NCBI RefSeq assembly: GCF_034259425.1
Contig: NZ_JAXIVU010000008.1
Location: 1 to 64,000, forward strand
Source: Denitrificimonas halotolerans
GTDB taxonomy: Bacteria; Pseudomonadota; Gammaproteobacteria; Pseudomonadales; Pseudomonadaceae
Direction: 5' to 3'
Length of the DNA stretch: 64,000 bases
The notes beneath the pieces were generated by a model. It saw only the letters and a list, made by a program, of their open reading frames with translations. It made no database searches and was not told where the DNA came from. The position numbers and the translations under genes are program-made. Below are positions 8,255 to 17,114 of this stretch, in pieces; position 1 is the first letter of the stretch; the number at the start of each line of letters is the position of its first letter.

Positions 8255-10369
8255 TTAAGCACGCATGCGTGTGATACGTGAGACACCCACGAGGGCACGT
8301 AACTTACGGATAATACGCGCTAAGTGGACGCGGTCGGTCACACTGATACCCAGCTGCACCACACTGATACGGCCATCGCGCTCATCCACATTGATCTTGT
8401 CAATGTTGGCATCGGCTTCGCTAATGGTGCCAGCAAGGAGCGCAATTAAACCGCGTTGATGCGCCAGCTCGATGCGTAATTCCACATTAAACTCGGCGTC
8501 GATATCATTAGCCCATGTCAGTGGAATGCATTTTTCTGGGTTGTTGCGGAACTCGCTGATGTTTTTACAGCTGTCACGGTGTACCACCATACCTTTACCA
8601 GCCGATAAGTGCCCCACAATGATGTCACCTGGAATCGGGGTGCAGCAGCGCGCGTAGTTTAGAACCAAACCTTCGGTACCGCGAATTACCAGCGGGCCAT
8701 CTGCCGCCAGTGGATGCGCTTCGCTTTCTTCGGTTGCCAGTAAACGACGAGCCACTACGTGCGGGGTGCGATTACCTAAACCAATGTCTTCTAACAGGTC
8801 ATCACGTTCATCTTGTTGGTATTCCTTCAACAAGGTGTTGAGGCGTTCGACGGAAACTGCTTCAAGGCTAGAGCCTAGGTTGTCTAAAGCTTTACTGAGC
8901 AAGCGCTTGCCTAAGGTGACCGATTCTTCACGGCGCTGTTGTTTCAAAGCATGGCGAATGTGGGTACGGGCCTTCCCTGTGACCACAAAGTTCAGCCAAT
9001 TGGGGTTGGGCTGAGTATTGGGGGCGGTAATGACCTCAACCGTAGCACCACTTTCTAATGCTTGAGATAAAGGTGCTAAACGGCGATTGACGCGGCACGC
9101 AATACAGGTGTTACCCACATCGGTATGCACAGCATAGGCGAAATCCACAGGTGTGGAGCCTCGCGGCAATTCCATGATGCGGCCTTTAGGGGTAAACACA
9201 TAGACTTCATCAGGGAATAAATCGATTTTAACGTTTTCAATGAACTCTAAAGAGTTACCGGCGCTTTCTTGCAGTTCCAGCAGCCCCTTCACCCACTGGC
9301 GCGCGCGCGCATGGTTATTGCGGCGACCATCATCGTCTTCAGTTTTATACAGCCAGTGTGCAGCAATACCATTGTTGGCCAGCTCTTCCATATCTTTGGT
9401 GCGGATTTGGATTTCAATCGGCACACCATGCATACCAAACAAGGTAGTGTGCAAGGATTGGTAACCGTTGGCTTTAGGAATCGCAATGTAGTCTTTAAAG
9501 CGACCAGGAAAAGGCTTGTATAAATTATGCACTGCACCGAGCACGCGATAGCAGGTGTCCACCTTGTCGACAACAATACGGAAGGCATAGACATCCATGA
9601 TCTCGTTAAAAGCTTTACGCTTACCCCGCATTTTGCGGTAGATGCTGTACAGGTGCTTTTGACGACCGCTGACTTCACCCGGTAAGCCTTCGCGCTCTAA
9701 ACAGTGCTCAAGGGATTCTTGAATTTTATTAACGATTTCTTTACGGTTGCCGCGTGCTTTAATAACCGCTGATTGAATCCGAGTGGCACGCATCGGGTGC
9801 ATGGCTTTAAAGCCTAGGTCTTCAAACTCAGCATAAATGCGGTTCATGCCCAAACGATTGGCGATGGGTGCATAAATTTCTAAAGTTTCTTTAGCAATAC
9901 GGCGGCGTTTTTCCGCATTTAAAGCACCTAACGTGCGCATATTATGCAAGCGGTCAGCCAACTTCACTAAGATCACGCGAATATCGCGCGCCATGGCCAT
10001 GGCCATTTTTTGGAAGTTTTCTGCTTGTGCTTCGGCTTTAGTGCCGAACTTCATTTGAGTCAGCTTGGTCACCCCATCCACTAACTCAGCAACGTTGCTG
10101 CCAAACTGCGCGGTAATGGCTTCTTTGGGGATGCCGGTGTCTTCGATGACGTCGTGCAGCATGGCAGCCATCAAACTTTGATGGTCCATGTGCATGTCGG
10201 CCAAAATCGTAGCAACCGCTAAAGGGTGGGTGACATAGTGCTCACCACTGCTGCGTAACTGGCCATCATGGGCTTGTTCAGCATAGTAGTAAGCACGGCG
10301 CACCGCATTGACTTGATCTTTACTTAGATAAGTAGATAACTGCCCAGTTAGGCGATCTAAAGCAGGCAT
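8255..10369 (-). CDS. spoT: Bifunctional (p)ppGpp synthetase/hydrolase SpoT
   Basis: 704-aa long RSH enzyme controlling the stringent-response alarmone. Domains in order: HD hydrolase with HDVIEDTG near 72-79 and the conserved LADRLHNMRTL near 137-147; synthetase with RFKDYIAIPKANGYQSLHTT around 295; TGS around 390-450 (VFTPKGRIMELPRGSTPVDF); helical/zinc-finger region with NYARCCTPIPGD; and C-terminal ACT domain. The intact HD motif identifies SpoT rather than RelA, whose hydrolase is degenerate. The ATG at 10369 follows a GGAGGTGAG ribosome binding site. It sits 69 bp downstream of rpoZ and upstream of ridA, a gene order conserved across Pseudomonas. Confidence 0.98.
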   Translation of the reverse strand: MPALDRLTGQLSTYLSKDQVNAVRRAYYYAEQAHDGQLRSSGEHYVTHPLAVATILADMHMDHQSLMAAMLHDVIEDTGIPKEAITAQFGSNVAELVDGVTKLTQMKFGTKAEAQAENFQKMAMAMARDIRVILVKLADRLHNMRTLGALNAEKRRRIAKETLEIYAPIANRLGMNRIYAEFEDLGFKAMHPMRATRIQSAVIKARGNRKEIVNKIQESLEHCLEREGLPGEVSGRQKHLYSIYRKMRGKRKAFNEIMDVYAFRIVVDKVDTCYRVLGAVHNLYKPFPGRFKDYIAIPKANGYQSLHTTLFGMHGVPIEIQIRTKDMEELANNGIAAHWLYKTEDDDGRRNNHARARQWVKGLLELQESAGNSLEFIENVKIDLFPDEVYVFTPKGRIMELPRGSTPVDFAYAVHTDVGNTCIACRVNRRLAPLSQALESGATVEVITAPNTQPNPNWLNFVVTGKARTHIRHALKQQRREESVTLGKRLLSKALDNLGSSLEAVSVERLNTLLKEYQQDERDDLLEDIGLGNRTPHVVARRLLATEESEAHPLAADGPLVIRGTEGLVLNYARCCTPIPGDIIVGHLSAGKGMVVHRDSCKNISEFRNNPEKCIPLTWANDIDAEFNVELRIELAHQRGLIALLAGTISEADANIDKINVDERDGRISVVQLGISVTDRVHLARIIRKLRALVGVSRITRMRA

Positions 10370-10438
10370 AGCTCACCTCCAGGTAGCAATCCATTATTCT
10401 TCACACAGTCAGCACAGCGCACGCTTAAACAGATACGC

Positions 10439-10690
10439 TTATTTATCGTCAAAGGCAGCAAACAATGGCTCGTCAGCCGTGAGCGCTTCTTCGGCGGCGA
10501 TCATTTCTTCATCAACTAAACCGGCGGCAATCTCACGCAGCGCCAGTACTGTTGGTTTGTCGTTTTCAATCGGTAATTTAGGTTCTTTACCGCCGGTCGC
10601 CAATTGGCGTGAGCGTTTAGTGGCCAACATAACCAATGAAAAGCGGTTATCAACGTGTTCTAGGCAATCTTCAACAGTAACGCGAGCCAT
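10439..10690 (-). CDS. rpoZ: RNA polymerase omega subunit
   Basis: 83-aa omega subunit that stabilises the beta' subunit and forms part of the ppGpp binding site 1 in proteobacterial RNA polymerase. It begins with the canonical MARVTVEDCLEHVDNRFSLV and continues with the MLATKRSRQLATGG helix. Encoded between gmk and spoT on the same strand, as in most gammaproteobacteria, coupling the enzyme that makes (p)ppGpp with one of its targets. A GAGGA ribosome binding site precedes the ATG. A hairpin with a U-tract lies only ~16 bp upstream of the start and is listed separately. Confidence 0.98.
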   Translation of the reverse strand: MARVTVEDCLEHVDNRFSLVMLATKRSRQLATGGKEPKLPIENDKPTVLALREIAAGLVDEEMIAAEEALTADEPLFAAFDDK

Positions 10691-10705
10691 GGATATTCCT
10701 CACAG

Positions 10706-10730
10706 AAAAAAACAGCGCCAAAATGGGCGC
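10706..10730 (-). terminator. Rho-independent terminator/attenuator in rpoZ leader
   Basis: On the minus strand a GCGCC-CATTTT-GGCGC hairpin is followed by TG and seven T residues (A-run at 10706-10712). It would end gmk transcripts, but its U-tract ends only 15 bases before the rpoZ ATG, so it also sits inside any transcript that reaches rpoZ from upstream. Confidence 0.65.
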
Positions 10731-10759
10731 ATAAGTAGACACAGTTTAAGAAATAATGC

Positions 10760-10791
10760 GCGACAAAGAAAGGTGTATCGAGCTTTGTCGC
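10760..10791. repeat. Inverted repeat between gmk and rpoZ
   Basis: A perfect 9-bp stem, GCGACAAAG / CTTTGTCGC, with a 14-base loop, just past the gmk stop codon. It has no U-tract on either strand. It could be an RNA-processing or 3'-protecting structure for gmk mRNA, or an operator; the sequence does not decide. Confidence 0.5.
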
Positions 10792-10801
10792 ACAGTTGTC
10801 A

Positions 10802-11419
10802 CTATCGTAGCAGGTCGTTTAGCAGATGTGTGTGACGTTTTTGTTGGGGTTCAAGCCGTAACTGATTGCAGCGGAAGATGGCTTTGAGGTCTTCCAGGGC
10901 CGTAGCGAACACATCATTGATAATAATGTAATCGTATTCAACGTAATGGCTCATTTCAGAAATGGCTTGCTGCATGCGCAAATCGATCACATCTTCTGCA
11001 TCTTGACCGCGATTGTTAAGGCGGTGACGCAGGTCTTGATGAGTGGGCGGCAAAATGAAGATGGATTTTGCTTCTGGCATTAATTTGCGCACTTGCTGTG
11101 CACCTTGCCAATCGATTTCTAAGATCAGGTCATAGCCTTTAGCGAGGGTATATTTTACCCAAGACAAGGATGTACCGTACAGATTGCCAAAGACTTCCGC
11201 GTGTTCTAAAAAATCGCCTTGCTCAAGCATTTCGACAAATTTTTCACGGGGAGTGAAGTGGTAGTTTACGCCATCGACTTCCCCAGGACGCATACCGCGT
11301 GTTGTGTGTGACACCGATACACGCACTTGCGCCATGGCATCGATTAAAGCCTTCACTAAGCTTGTTTTTCCTGCACCGGAAGGGGCAGACACAATATAAA
11401 GCGTCCCAGTTGTGCTCAT
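10802..11419 (-). CDS. gmk: Guanylate kinase
   Basis: Phosphorylates GMP to GDP with ATP; about 205 aa from the preferred start. P-loop APSGAGKTSL is near the N-terminus, then the GMP-binding segment SHTTRGMRPGEVDGVNYHF and EIDWQGAQQVR, all standard for the family. The ATG at 11419 giving MSTTGTLYIVSAPSGAGKTS is chosen over an upstream TTG at 11440, whose extra seven residues do not fit the family. First gene of the conserved gmk-rpoZ-spoT-ridA cluster on the minus strand. Confidence 0.97.
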   Translation of the reverse strand: MSTTGTLYIVSAPSGAGKTSLVKALIDAMAQVRVSVSHTTRGMRPGEVDGVNYHFTPREKFVEMLEQGDFLEHAEVFGNLYGTSLSWVKYTLAKGYDLILEIDWQGAQQVRKLMPEAKSIFILPPTHQDLRHRLNNRGQDAEDVIDLRMQQAISEMSHYVEYDYIIINDVFATALEDLKAIFRCNQLRLEPQQKRHTHLLNDLLR

Positions 11420-11596
11420 GCAATACCTATAAAAGTTCAAAACGCCGCAGCGGTGTACTCATACAGCCCACGATGCAGACGAACATAGCCTCCTAGAGGA
11501 AGGTTCTGCCGCTGCGCTCTGCGATGTGTTACGAATGAATGCCTTATTCTAGCAGCAATTGTGAAGCGGCTTCATCTGTAATTGTTTTTGCTGCAC

Positions 11597-11968
11597 TTAA
11601 GCGTCTTTTGTGTGGTAGTTATTGGCGATTAAATTCACCATGCTCGGTGCTGCACCAATATGCGGTAAAAGGGTGATTTTTTTATCAGGCCAGCGCTGTT
11701 GTGCGGCAGCAACCTCATTGGGTACGTCACTGACCACGTGATTACCTGAGGCTAAAAAGTAAGGCAGTACCAGCATTTCTGTACAACCATTGCTGAAGCT
11801 CTCATCCAGCGCTGTAGCAATGGACGGCTGAGCCAGTTCTAAAAAAGCAGCCTTGACCTGCCCTACTGGTAACTGTAGTTGTGCCGCTACTTTACCGGCT
11901 AAATCAAGGACCTCATGGTTGGATGCTTCACGACGACTGCCATGGGCGATGATCAATAAGTGTTTCAT
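11597..11968 (-). CDS. CbiX/SirB-like sirohydrochlorin chelatase family protein
   Basis: 123-aa protein of the short CbiX (CbiX-S/SirB) class. The metal-binding start MKHLLIIAHGSRREASN carries the family AHGSR motif (His as metal ligand and catalytic base), followed by KAAFLELAQPSI and VLPYFLASGNHVVSDVP with the second conserved His. Family members insert Co2+, Fe2+ or Ni2+ into sirohydrochlorin or related tetrapyrroles. At this length it would act as a homodimer. No siroheme or cobalamin genes lie next to it, so substrate and metal are open. ATG at 11968 with AAGGAAA upstream. Confidence 0.85.
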   Translation of the reverse strand: MKHLLIIAHGSRREASNHEVLDLAGKVAAQLQLPVGQVKAAFLELAQPSIATALDESFSNGCTEMLVLPYFLASGNHVVSDVPNEVAAAQQRWPDKKITLLPHIGAAPSMVNLIANNYHTKDA

Positions 11969-12036
11969 GTGGATTTCCTTGGGTTGGATGGTTCTGATGA
12001 GTGCGGCGTCTACCGCTCTGGGCTAAAGGATTACGC

Positions 12037-12897
12037 TCAGCCTGTGAACTCAGCCAGCTGTGCCGCATAACCTTCCTTATAACTGGGGTATTGCGGCTGC
12101 CAACCTAAAGCCCGTGCCCGTGCATTACTGCAACGCTTACTCCCCGAGCGTGGTTTAAGCACTAAACCTGGCACACTGCTGGCCTGCAATTGTTCCTGCA
12201 ACCAAGCCACCACCTCAGATTGCTCCACTGGCGCATCATCCACACCAATATAAACCGACTCCAACGCGTGGCCCTGCGCATCAGCCTGTAACACTTTGAC
12301 AATTAAAGCAGCGGCATCATCAGCGTGAATGCGGTTGGTGAAACTGTGTAAATGCGGTGCATGATACCCCTCTCGTACACGGCGCAATAACATATTGCGT
12401 CCAGGCCCATAAATACCCGTTAAGCGCACGACAGTCGTTGGATGACCACTGTTCAGTGCGCATTGCTCAGCTTCTAGCATGATTTGCCCAGACCAGCGAC
12501 TGGGCTCAGTGACCGAGGTTTCATCAATCCAACTGTCATCGGCTTGCCCATAAACACTGCTACTGGATACAAACACCACCCGCTTCGGTTGTTGTTGATG
12601 CTGCTCAAGCCACTGATACAAATGCTTTTGCCCTTGCACATAGGCTTGCTGATAGCCCTCTTCAGTCATGCCCTGTGCAGCCATGGCATACACCACATAA
12701 TCAATAGGAGACTGCGGCCAAGCACTGGGGCATGTGGGATTATTGAGATCTGCGGCAATGGGTATCACCTGCTCGGGTAATTGCGCAGTATTGCGGCGCA
12801 CCCCATACACCAACCAAGCCTGCGCTTGCAGCAGTACAGCAACACGACTGCCAATATCACCGCAGCCCACGATCACCACACGTTTTTGTTCCTGCAT
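12037..12897 (-). CDS. NAD(P)-dependent epimerase/dehydratase family protein
   Basis: About 286-aa extended SDR-like protein of the YeeZ type. The Rossmann glycine motif VVIVGCGDIGSRVAVLL lies at the N-terminus, VFVSSSSVYGQ carries the Ser/Tyr region near residue 110, and VVRLTGIYGPGRN near 157 is typical of sugar-nucleotide epimerase-like folds. The YxxxK pair is not clear (here SVYGQ, and no obvious following Lys), so enzymatic activity is uncertain. An ATG at 12906 is possible, but a G-run directly abuts it, so the ATG at 12897 is preferred. Divergent from oxyR, with a ~90-bp shared promoter region. Function unknown. Confidence 0.8.
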   Translation of the reverse strand: MQEQKRVVIVGCGDIGSRVAVLLQAQAWLVYGVRRNTAQLPEQVIPIAADLNNPTCPSAWPQSPIDYVVYAMAAQGMTEEGYQQAYVQGQKHLYQWLEQHQQQPKRVVFVSSSSVYGQADDSWIDETSVTEPSRWSGQIMLEAEQCALNSGHPTTVVRLTGIYGPGRNMLLRRVREGYHAPHLHSFTNRIHADDAAALIVKVLQADAQGHALESVYIGVDDAPVEQSEVVAWLQEQLQASSVPGLVLKPRSGSKRCSNARARALGWQPQYPSYKEGYAAQLAEFTG

Positions 12898-12988
12898 TGC
12901 CTGCATCCCCCAGTTATTCGGTCCGAAATGTATTGGTCAGCAATAAATGTAACAGCTATGATGATCCCAATCCTAATTGGAATTCACT

Positions 12989-13909
12989 ATGACCCTCACT
13001 GAACTTCGCTACATCGTTGCTTTAGCTCGGGCGCGTCACTTTGGTCGTGCGGCTGAGGCGTGCCATGTCAGTCAGCCCACCTTATCGGTTGGTGTCAAAA
13101 AACTAGAAGAAGATCTCGGCGTACTGATTTTTGAACGCAGTAAAAGTGCGGTACGAGTCACTCCCGTGGGTGAAGCCATTGTCGCCCAAGCGCAACGCGT
13201 ATTAGAACAGGCCCAATCCATTCGTGAGCTGGCTCAAGCCGGAAAAAACCAACTGGCCGCCCCTTTACGGGTCGGTGCGATTTACACTGTGGGGCCATAT
13301 TTATTTCCACAGATGATCCCTTTACTGCACAAAAGCGCGCCGGAAATGCCGCTGTACATTGAAGAAAACTTCACCCATATCCTGCGCGACAAACTGCGTC
13401 AAGGCGAATTGGATGTGATCATCATTGCGCTGCCTTACCAAGATGCTGATGTACTGACCAAAGCGGCCTACAAAGAGCCTTTCTGCGTCCTACTGCCGGC
13501 CGAACACCCTTGGACGCAACGAAAGAGCATTGATAACGCCATGCTCAATGACAAAAGCTTATTACTATTGGGCGAAGGGCACTGTTTCCGTGATCAAGTG
13601 TTAGAAGCCTGCCCAGTGATGCTGCCCGGTGACCCTGAACATAGCTACACCACAGTGGAGGCCAGCTCCCTGGAAACCATTCGCCACATGGTCGCTTCAG
13701 GTCTAGGTGTATCTGTACTGCCCTTGTCCGCAGTGGATAACCACCACTATGCCGAAGGTGTGATTGAGGTCCGCCCCTTCACCGAGCCGGCCCCTACGCG
13801 TACCGTTGCCATTGCTTGGCGAGCTACTTTTCCGCGACCCAAAGCCATTGATGCGTTGATGGAAGCCATTCGCCAGTGCGATGCTGCACGTGTTTATAGC
13901 GAGCACTAA
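12989..13909 (+). CDS. oxyR: Peroxide-sensing transcriptional regulator OxyR
   Basis: LysR-type regulator of about 306 aa. N-terminal HTH starts MTLTELRYIVALARARHFGR and continues with CHVSQPTLSVGVKKLEEDLG. The effector domain contains GEGHCFRDQVLEAC, holding the two redox-active cysteines (Cys199/Cys208 in E. coli numbering) that form a disulfide on H2O2 exposure. This motif separates OxyR from other LysR proteins. The ATG at 12989 gives the standard N-terminus; a TTG at 12977 would add four residues. It is followed by recG after two bases, the same pair as in Pseudomonas, and the two are probably cotranscribed. It would activate catalase/peroxidase genes, none of which are in this window. 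Confidence 0.96.
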   Translation: MTLTELRYIVALARARHFGRAAEACHVSQPTLSVGVKKLEEDLGVLIFERSKSAVRVTPVGEAIVAQAQRVLEQAQSIRELAQAGKNQLAAPLRVGAIYTVGPYLFPQMIPLLHKSAPEMPLYIEENFTHILRDKLRQGELDVIIIALPYQDADVLTKAAYKEPFCVLLPAEHPWTQRKSIDNAMLNDKSLLLLGEGHCFRDQVLEACPVMLPGDPEHSYTTVEASSLETIRHMVASGLGVSVLPLSAVDNHHYAEGVIEVRPFTEPAPTRTVAIAWRATFPRPKAIDALMEAIRQCDAARVYSEH

Positions 13910-13911
13910 AG

Positions 13912-15993
13912 ATGTCGGACTTATTAGTACACACCCCTATTAGCGTACTCAAAGGCATCGGTCCTGCCATGGCCGAAAAACTGGCCAAAGTCGGGATTGA
14001 AAACCTGCAAGATGTACTCTTTCACTTACCTTCGCGCTATCAAGATCGCACGCGCATCACCCCCATTGGTGCGTTACGCCCTGGACAAGATGCAGTGGTG
14101 GTGGGAACAGTGATGGCGGCTAATGTCGTCATGGGGAAGCGCCGCAGTTTATTGGTGCGTATTCAAGACGGCAGTGGCGGTCTATCCTTACGTTTTTTCC
14201 ACTTCAGCATGGCGCAAAAAAATGCCTTAGAAAAAGGTGTTCAAGTGCGCTGTTATGGTGAAGTGCGACCAGGTGCAACCGGTTTAGAAATCTATCACCC
14301 TGAGTACCGCGTCCACCAGCCCGACGAAACACCGACGCTGCACAGCACACTCACAGCCATCTACCCCACGACCGAAGGCCTCACTCAACTGCGCTTACGC
14401 GCCCTATGCGAGCAAGCACTGAGTTACTTAAACCCACGCAGCCTGCCAGACTGGCTCCCTACTTCCATAACAGAAAAGTACCAGTTGGGTGCCTTAGAAA
14501 ATGCCATTCGTTATTTGCATCAGCCACCGCCCGATGCTGACTTAGATGAATTAGACGCAGGGGTGCACTGGGCTCAACAGCGACTTGCTTTTGAAGAAAT
14601 GCTCACCCATCAGCTGTCCATTCAACGGGTACGAGTCAGTCTGCGCCAGCAACGGGCACCACAATTACCGCCGGCAAAAAAACTGCCTCAATTGTTTTTA
14701 GCCAATCTGGGCTTCACCCCCACTGGCGCCCAACAAAGGGTCGGCCAAGAAATTGCTTACGATCTTGCTCAAGATGCACCTATGTTACGCCTTGTCCAAG
14801 GGGATGTAGGCGCGGGTAAAACCGTCGTTGCGGCCTTAGCTGCTTTGCAAGCGTTAGAAGCCGGTTATCAAGTGGCGCTCATGGCACCCACAGAAATTCT
14901 CGCCGAGCAACACTTCATGAACTTCAGTAAATGGTTACAGCCACTGGGTATAGAAGTAGCTTGGCTCGCGGGCAAGCTCAAAGGCAAAGCCCGCAACCAA
15001 TCCTTAGAAAAAATTGCGGCTGGAGTCCCTATGGTGGTGGGCACCCATGCACTCTTTCAAGATGAAGTGCAATTTCAAAACCTTGCCCTCGCCATCATTG
15101 ATGAACAGCACCGCTTTGGTGTGCAACAACGCTTAGCCTTACGCAATAAAGGCGTAGATGGCCTAACCAGCCCGCACCAGCTGATCATGACCGCCACCCC
15201 TATTCCGCGCACTTTAGCCATGAGCGCCTATGCGGATTTAGACACGTCAGTACTCGACGAATTACCGCCCGGCCGCACCCCAGTCAACACCTTAGTGCTC
15301 AGTAATAACCGTCGTCTTGAGGTGATTGAACGAGTGCGCGCAGCCTGCGCCGAAGGCCGGCAAGCTTACTGGGTGTGCACGCTGATTGAAGAATCTGAAG
15401 AGCTGACCTGCCAAGCGGCGCAAAGCACCTATGAAGATTTAACCTTAGCCCTAGCAGGACAAAACGTTGGCTTGATTCACGGCCGCATGAAACCAGCAGA
15501 AAAAGCGCAAGTCATGGACGCCTTTAAACAAGGCGAGTTGCAGTTGTTGGTGGCCACGACAGTGATTGAAGTCGGCGTTGATGTCCCCAACGCCAGCCTC
15601 ATGATTATCGAAAACCCCGAGCGCTTAGGTTTAGCCCAACTGCACCAATTGCGTGGCCGCGTAGGTCGAGGCAGTGCCGCTAGCCATTGCGTGCTGCTCT
15701 ACCATGCTCCTTTGTCGCAAATCGGTCGCGAACGTTTGGCCATTATGCGTGAAACCAACGATGGTTTTGTGATCGCCGAAAAAGACTTGGAGTTACGCGG
15801 CCCAGGGGAAATGCTTGGCACCCGACAAACCGGTTTGCTGCAGTTTAAAGTGGCTGACCTGATGCGCGATGCACCACTGCTACCCTCGGTGCGTGAAGCA
15901 GCCGCCGAGCTGTTGCGCGAGCACCCCAATCGTGTCAGCCCTTTGCTCGAACGTTGGCTCAAACATGGCCAACAATACGGCCAAGTTTATTGA
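13912..15993 (+). CDS. recG: ATP-dependent DNA helicase RecG
   Basis: 693-aa branch-migrating helicase that remodels stalled forks and recombination intermediates. The N-terminal wedge/OB domain (about 50-150) is followed by SF2 helicase motifs: Walker A GDVGAGKTVVAA (about 299), DEQH box IIDEQHRFGVQQR (about 394), TATPIPRTLAMS (about 425), and the C-terminal lobe with VIEVGVDVPNASLMII and the QLRGRVGRG arginine-finger motif. Length matches the family. ATG two bases after the oxyR stop. The TGA stop is overlapped by the start of an IS200/IS605-like relic. Confidence 0.98.
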   Translation: MSDLLVHTPISVLKGIGPAMAEKLAKVGIENLQDVLFHLPSRYQDRTRITPIGALRPGQDAVVVGTVMAANVVMGKRRSLLVRIQDGSGGLSLRFFHFSMAQKNALEKGVQVRCYGEVRPGATGLEIYHPEYRVHQPDETPTLHSTLTAIYPTTEGLTQLRLRALCEQALSYLNPRSLPDWLPTSITEKYQLGALENAIRYLHQPPPDADLDELDAGVHWAQQRLAFEEMLTHQLSIQRVRVSLRQQRAPQLPPAKKLPQLFLANLGFTPTGAQQRVGQEIAYDLAQDAPMLRLVQGDVGAGKTVVAALAALQALEAGYQVALMAPTEILAEQHFMNFSKWLQPLGIEVAWLAGKLKGKARNQSLEKIAAGVPMVVGTHALFQDEVQFQNLALAIIDEQHRFGVQQRLALRNKGVDGLTSPHQLIMTATPIPRTLAMSAYADLDTSVLDELPPGRTPVNTLVLSNNRRLEVIERVRAACAEGRQAYWVCTLIEESEELTCQAAQSTYEDLTLALAGQNVGLIHGRMKPAEKAQVMDAFKQGELQLLVATTVIEVGVDVPNASLMIIENPERLGLAQLHQLRGRVGRGSAASHCVLLYHAPLSQIGRERLAIMRETNDGFVIAEKDLELRGPGEMLGTRQTGLLQFKVADLMRDAPLLPSVREAAAELLREHPNRVSPLLERWLKHGQQYGQVY

Positions 15994-16165
15994 CATCCTC
16001 CCCGACCTAAAGGAGGAGGATTCCTACTGCTAGACGGCCATGCCCGGCCGCGATAATGACAGTATGCGCTCACACTGCAAAGACTTTAACAGCCTATAGG
16101 GGGGCAGCTTGCGCCGCCCTCGCTATCCATCCTCGCACTAAAAGTACGAGGCTTTTCGCGACTTT
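15992..16165. mobile_element. IS200/IS605-type relic (two terminal hairpins)
   Basis: Directly at the recG stop lies GACATCCTCCCCGACCTAAA followed by GGAGGAGGATTCCTAC, a sequence style characteristic of IS200/IS605/IS1341 element ends. About 110 bp later comes a second hairpin, CCTCG-CACTAAAAGTA-CGAGG (16131-16151), followed by CTTTTCGCG, again typical of these elements' subterminal hairpins. No tnpA or tnpB frame remains between them. This is most simply a non-autonomous or decayed element. The assignment is by pattern recognition, not database search. Confidence 0.55.
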
Positions 16166-17039
16166 AATAGCGGCTTAAAAAAGCTAAGGTATGCTGCGCA
16201 GCCAACGCTGGGTCTTGCTGCATAAAACAATGCCCTCCGGGCACTTGCTCCAACTGCACCTGCTCATTTTTTTGCGCCCACAATTGCGCCGACTTCGGCA
16301 CAAAAGGAAAACTGTGTGCGCCATACATAAACAAGGCAGGCGTTTGCACCCGGCGCAAGGATGACCACAAACGACTCGGTGCCGAAGCAAAGATCCGCGC
16401 TTCCAATTCTGGGGGACATTTCAACTCCACCCCACCTTCTGCGGCCGGGCGCAGAGCATAATCCACAAAAGACGCCAAAGCTTCTGGTGCCCAACCTTGA
16501 AAAGCCCCGCGTCCGGTCAAGGCTGCATAGGCTGCGGCACGATCGGGCCAATGCCGACGGCGTTTCAGTGTCTTTTTTGCCACTTGATTAATGGTCACAC
16601 CCAGGCGATCAGCGGTGCGCATCAGTAACTGCAGACGCGGTGTATAAATCACCGGATCCAACAGCACTGCTGCACGAAATAAGTGTGGATGCTGAGCCAT
16701 GATCAAACTGGTTAGCACCCCACCAAAACTGTGCCCTGCGGCATACACCGGCGCATCCGCAAAAATTGCACGCTGTGCGTTGAACACCTCCACCGCCAAA
16801 GCGGCATTGCGATTCCAGCCTAAAAACCGCTCGCCTAAATCACTGTCACCATGGCCCTGAATATCACACAACCACAGATCATAATCGGCACTCAACAACT
16901 CCAACAGCGGTGTATACACCCGCCCACAAAAACCATTGCCATGCAAAAAATGCAACACCGGCTTGCCCGATGGCACGCTATGCCAGCCACGTAAGGTCAA
17001 CTGTGCCGATGTGGGTTGTGACCATTGTTGTAAATTCAT
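16164..17039 (-). CDS. Alpha/beta hydrolase
   Basis: About 291-aa alpha/beta-hydrolase fold protein. Visible: the oxyanion-region HGNGFCGRVY (about 32), nucleophile elbow AAGHSFGGVL with Ser as nucleophile (about 104), the acid side near FMYGAHSFPF, and the catalytic His in PGGHCFMQQDP near the C-terminus. The ATG at 17039 has an AGGA ribosome binding site 10 bp upstream; a more upstream ATG at 17081 lacks one. Downstream is the IS200/IS605 relic and convergent recG, so it probably ends its own transcript. Substrate unknown; the fold class covers esterases, lipases and epoxide or C-C hydrolases. Confidence 0.85.
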   Translation of the reverse strand: MNLQQWSQPTSAQLTLRGWHSVPSGKPVLHFLHGNGFCGRVYTPLLELLSADYDLWLCDIQGHGDSDLGERFLGWNRNAALAVEVFNAQRAIFADAPVYAAGHSFGGVLTSLIMAQHPHLFRAAVLLDPVIYTPRLQLLMRTADRLGVTINQVAKKTLKRRRHWPDRAAAYAALTGRGAFQGWAPEALASFVDYALRPAAEGGVELKCPPELEARIFASAPSRLWSSLRRVQTPALFMYGAHSFPFVPKSAQLWAQKNEQVQLEQVPGGHCFMQQDPALAAQHTLAFLSRY

Positions 17040-17114
17040 GCTCAATGCGTCCTTTATTATTTGAAGTTTTACGTGATTCATGGTGACAAAGGGCCGAGGT
17101 TACAGTGCTGCTAG

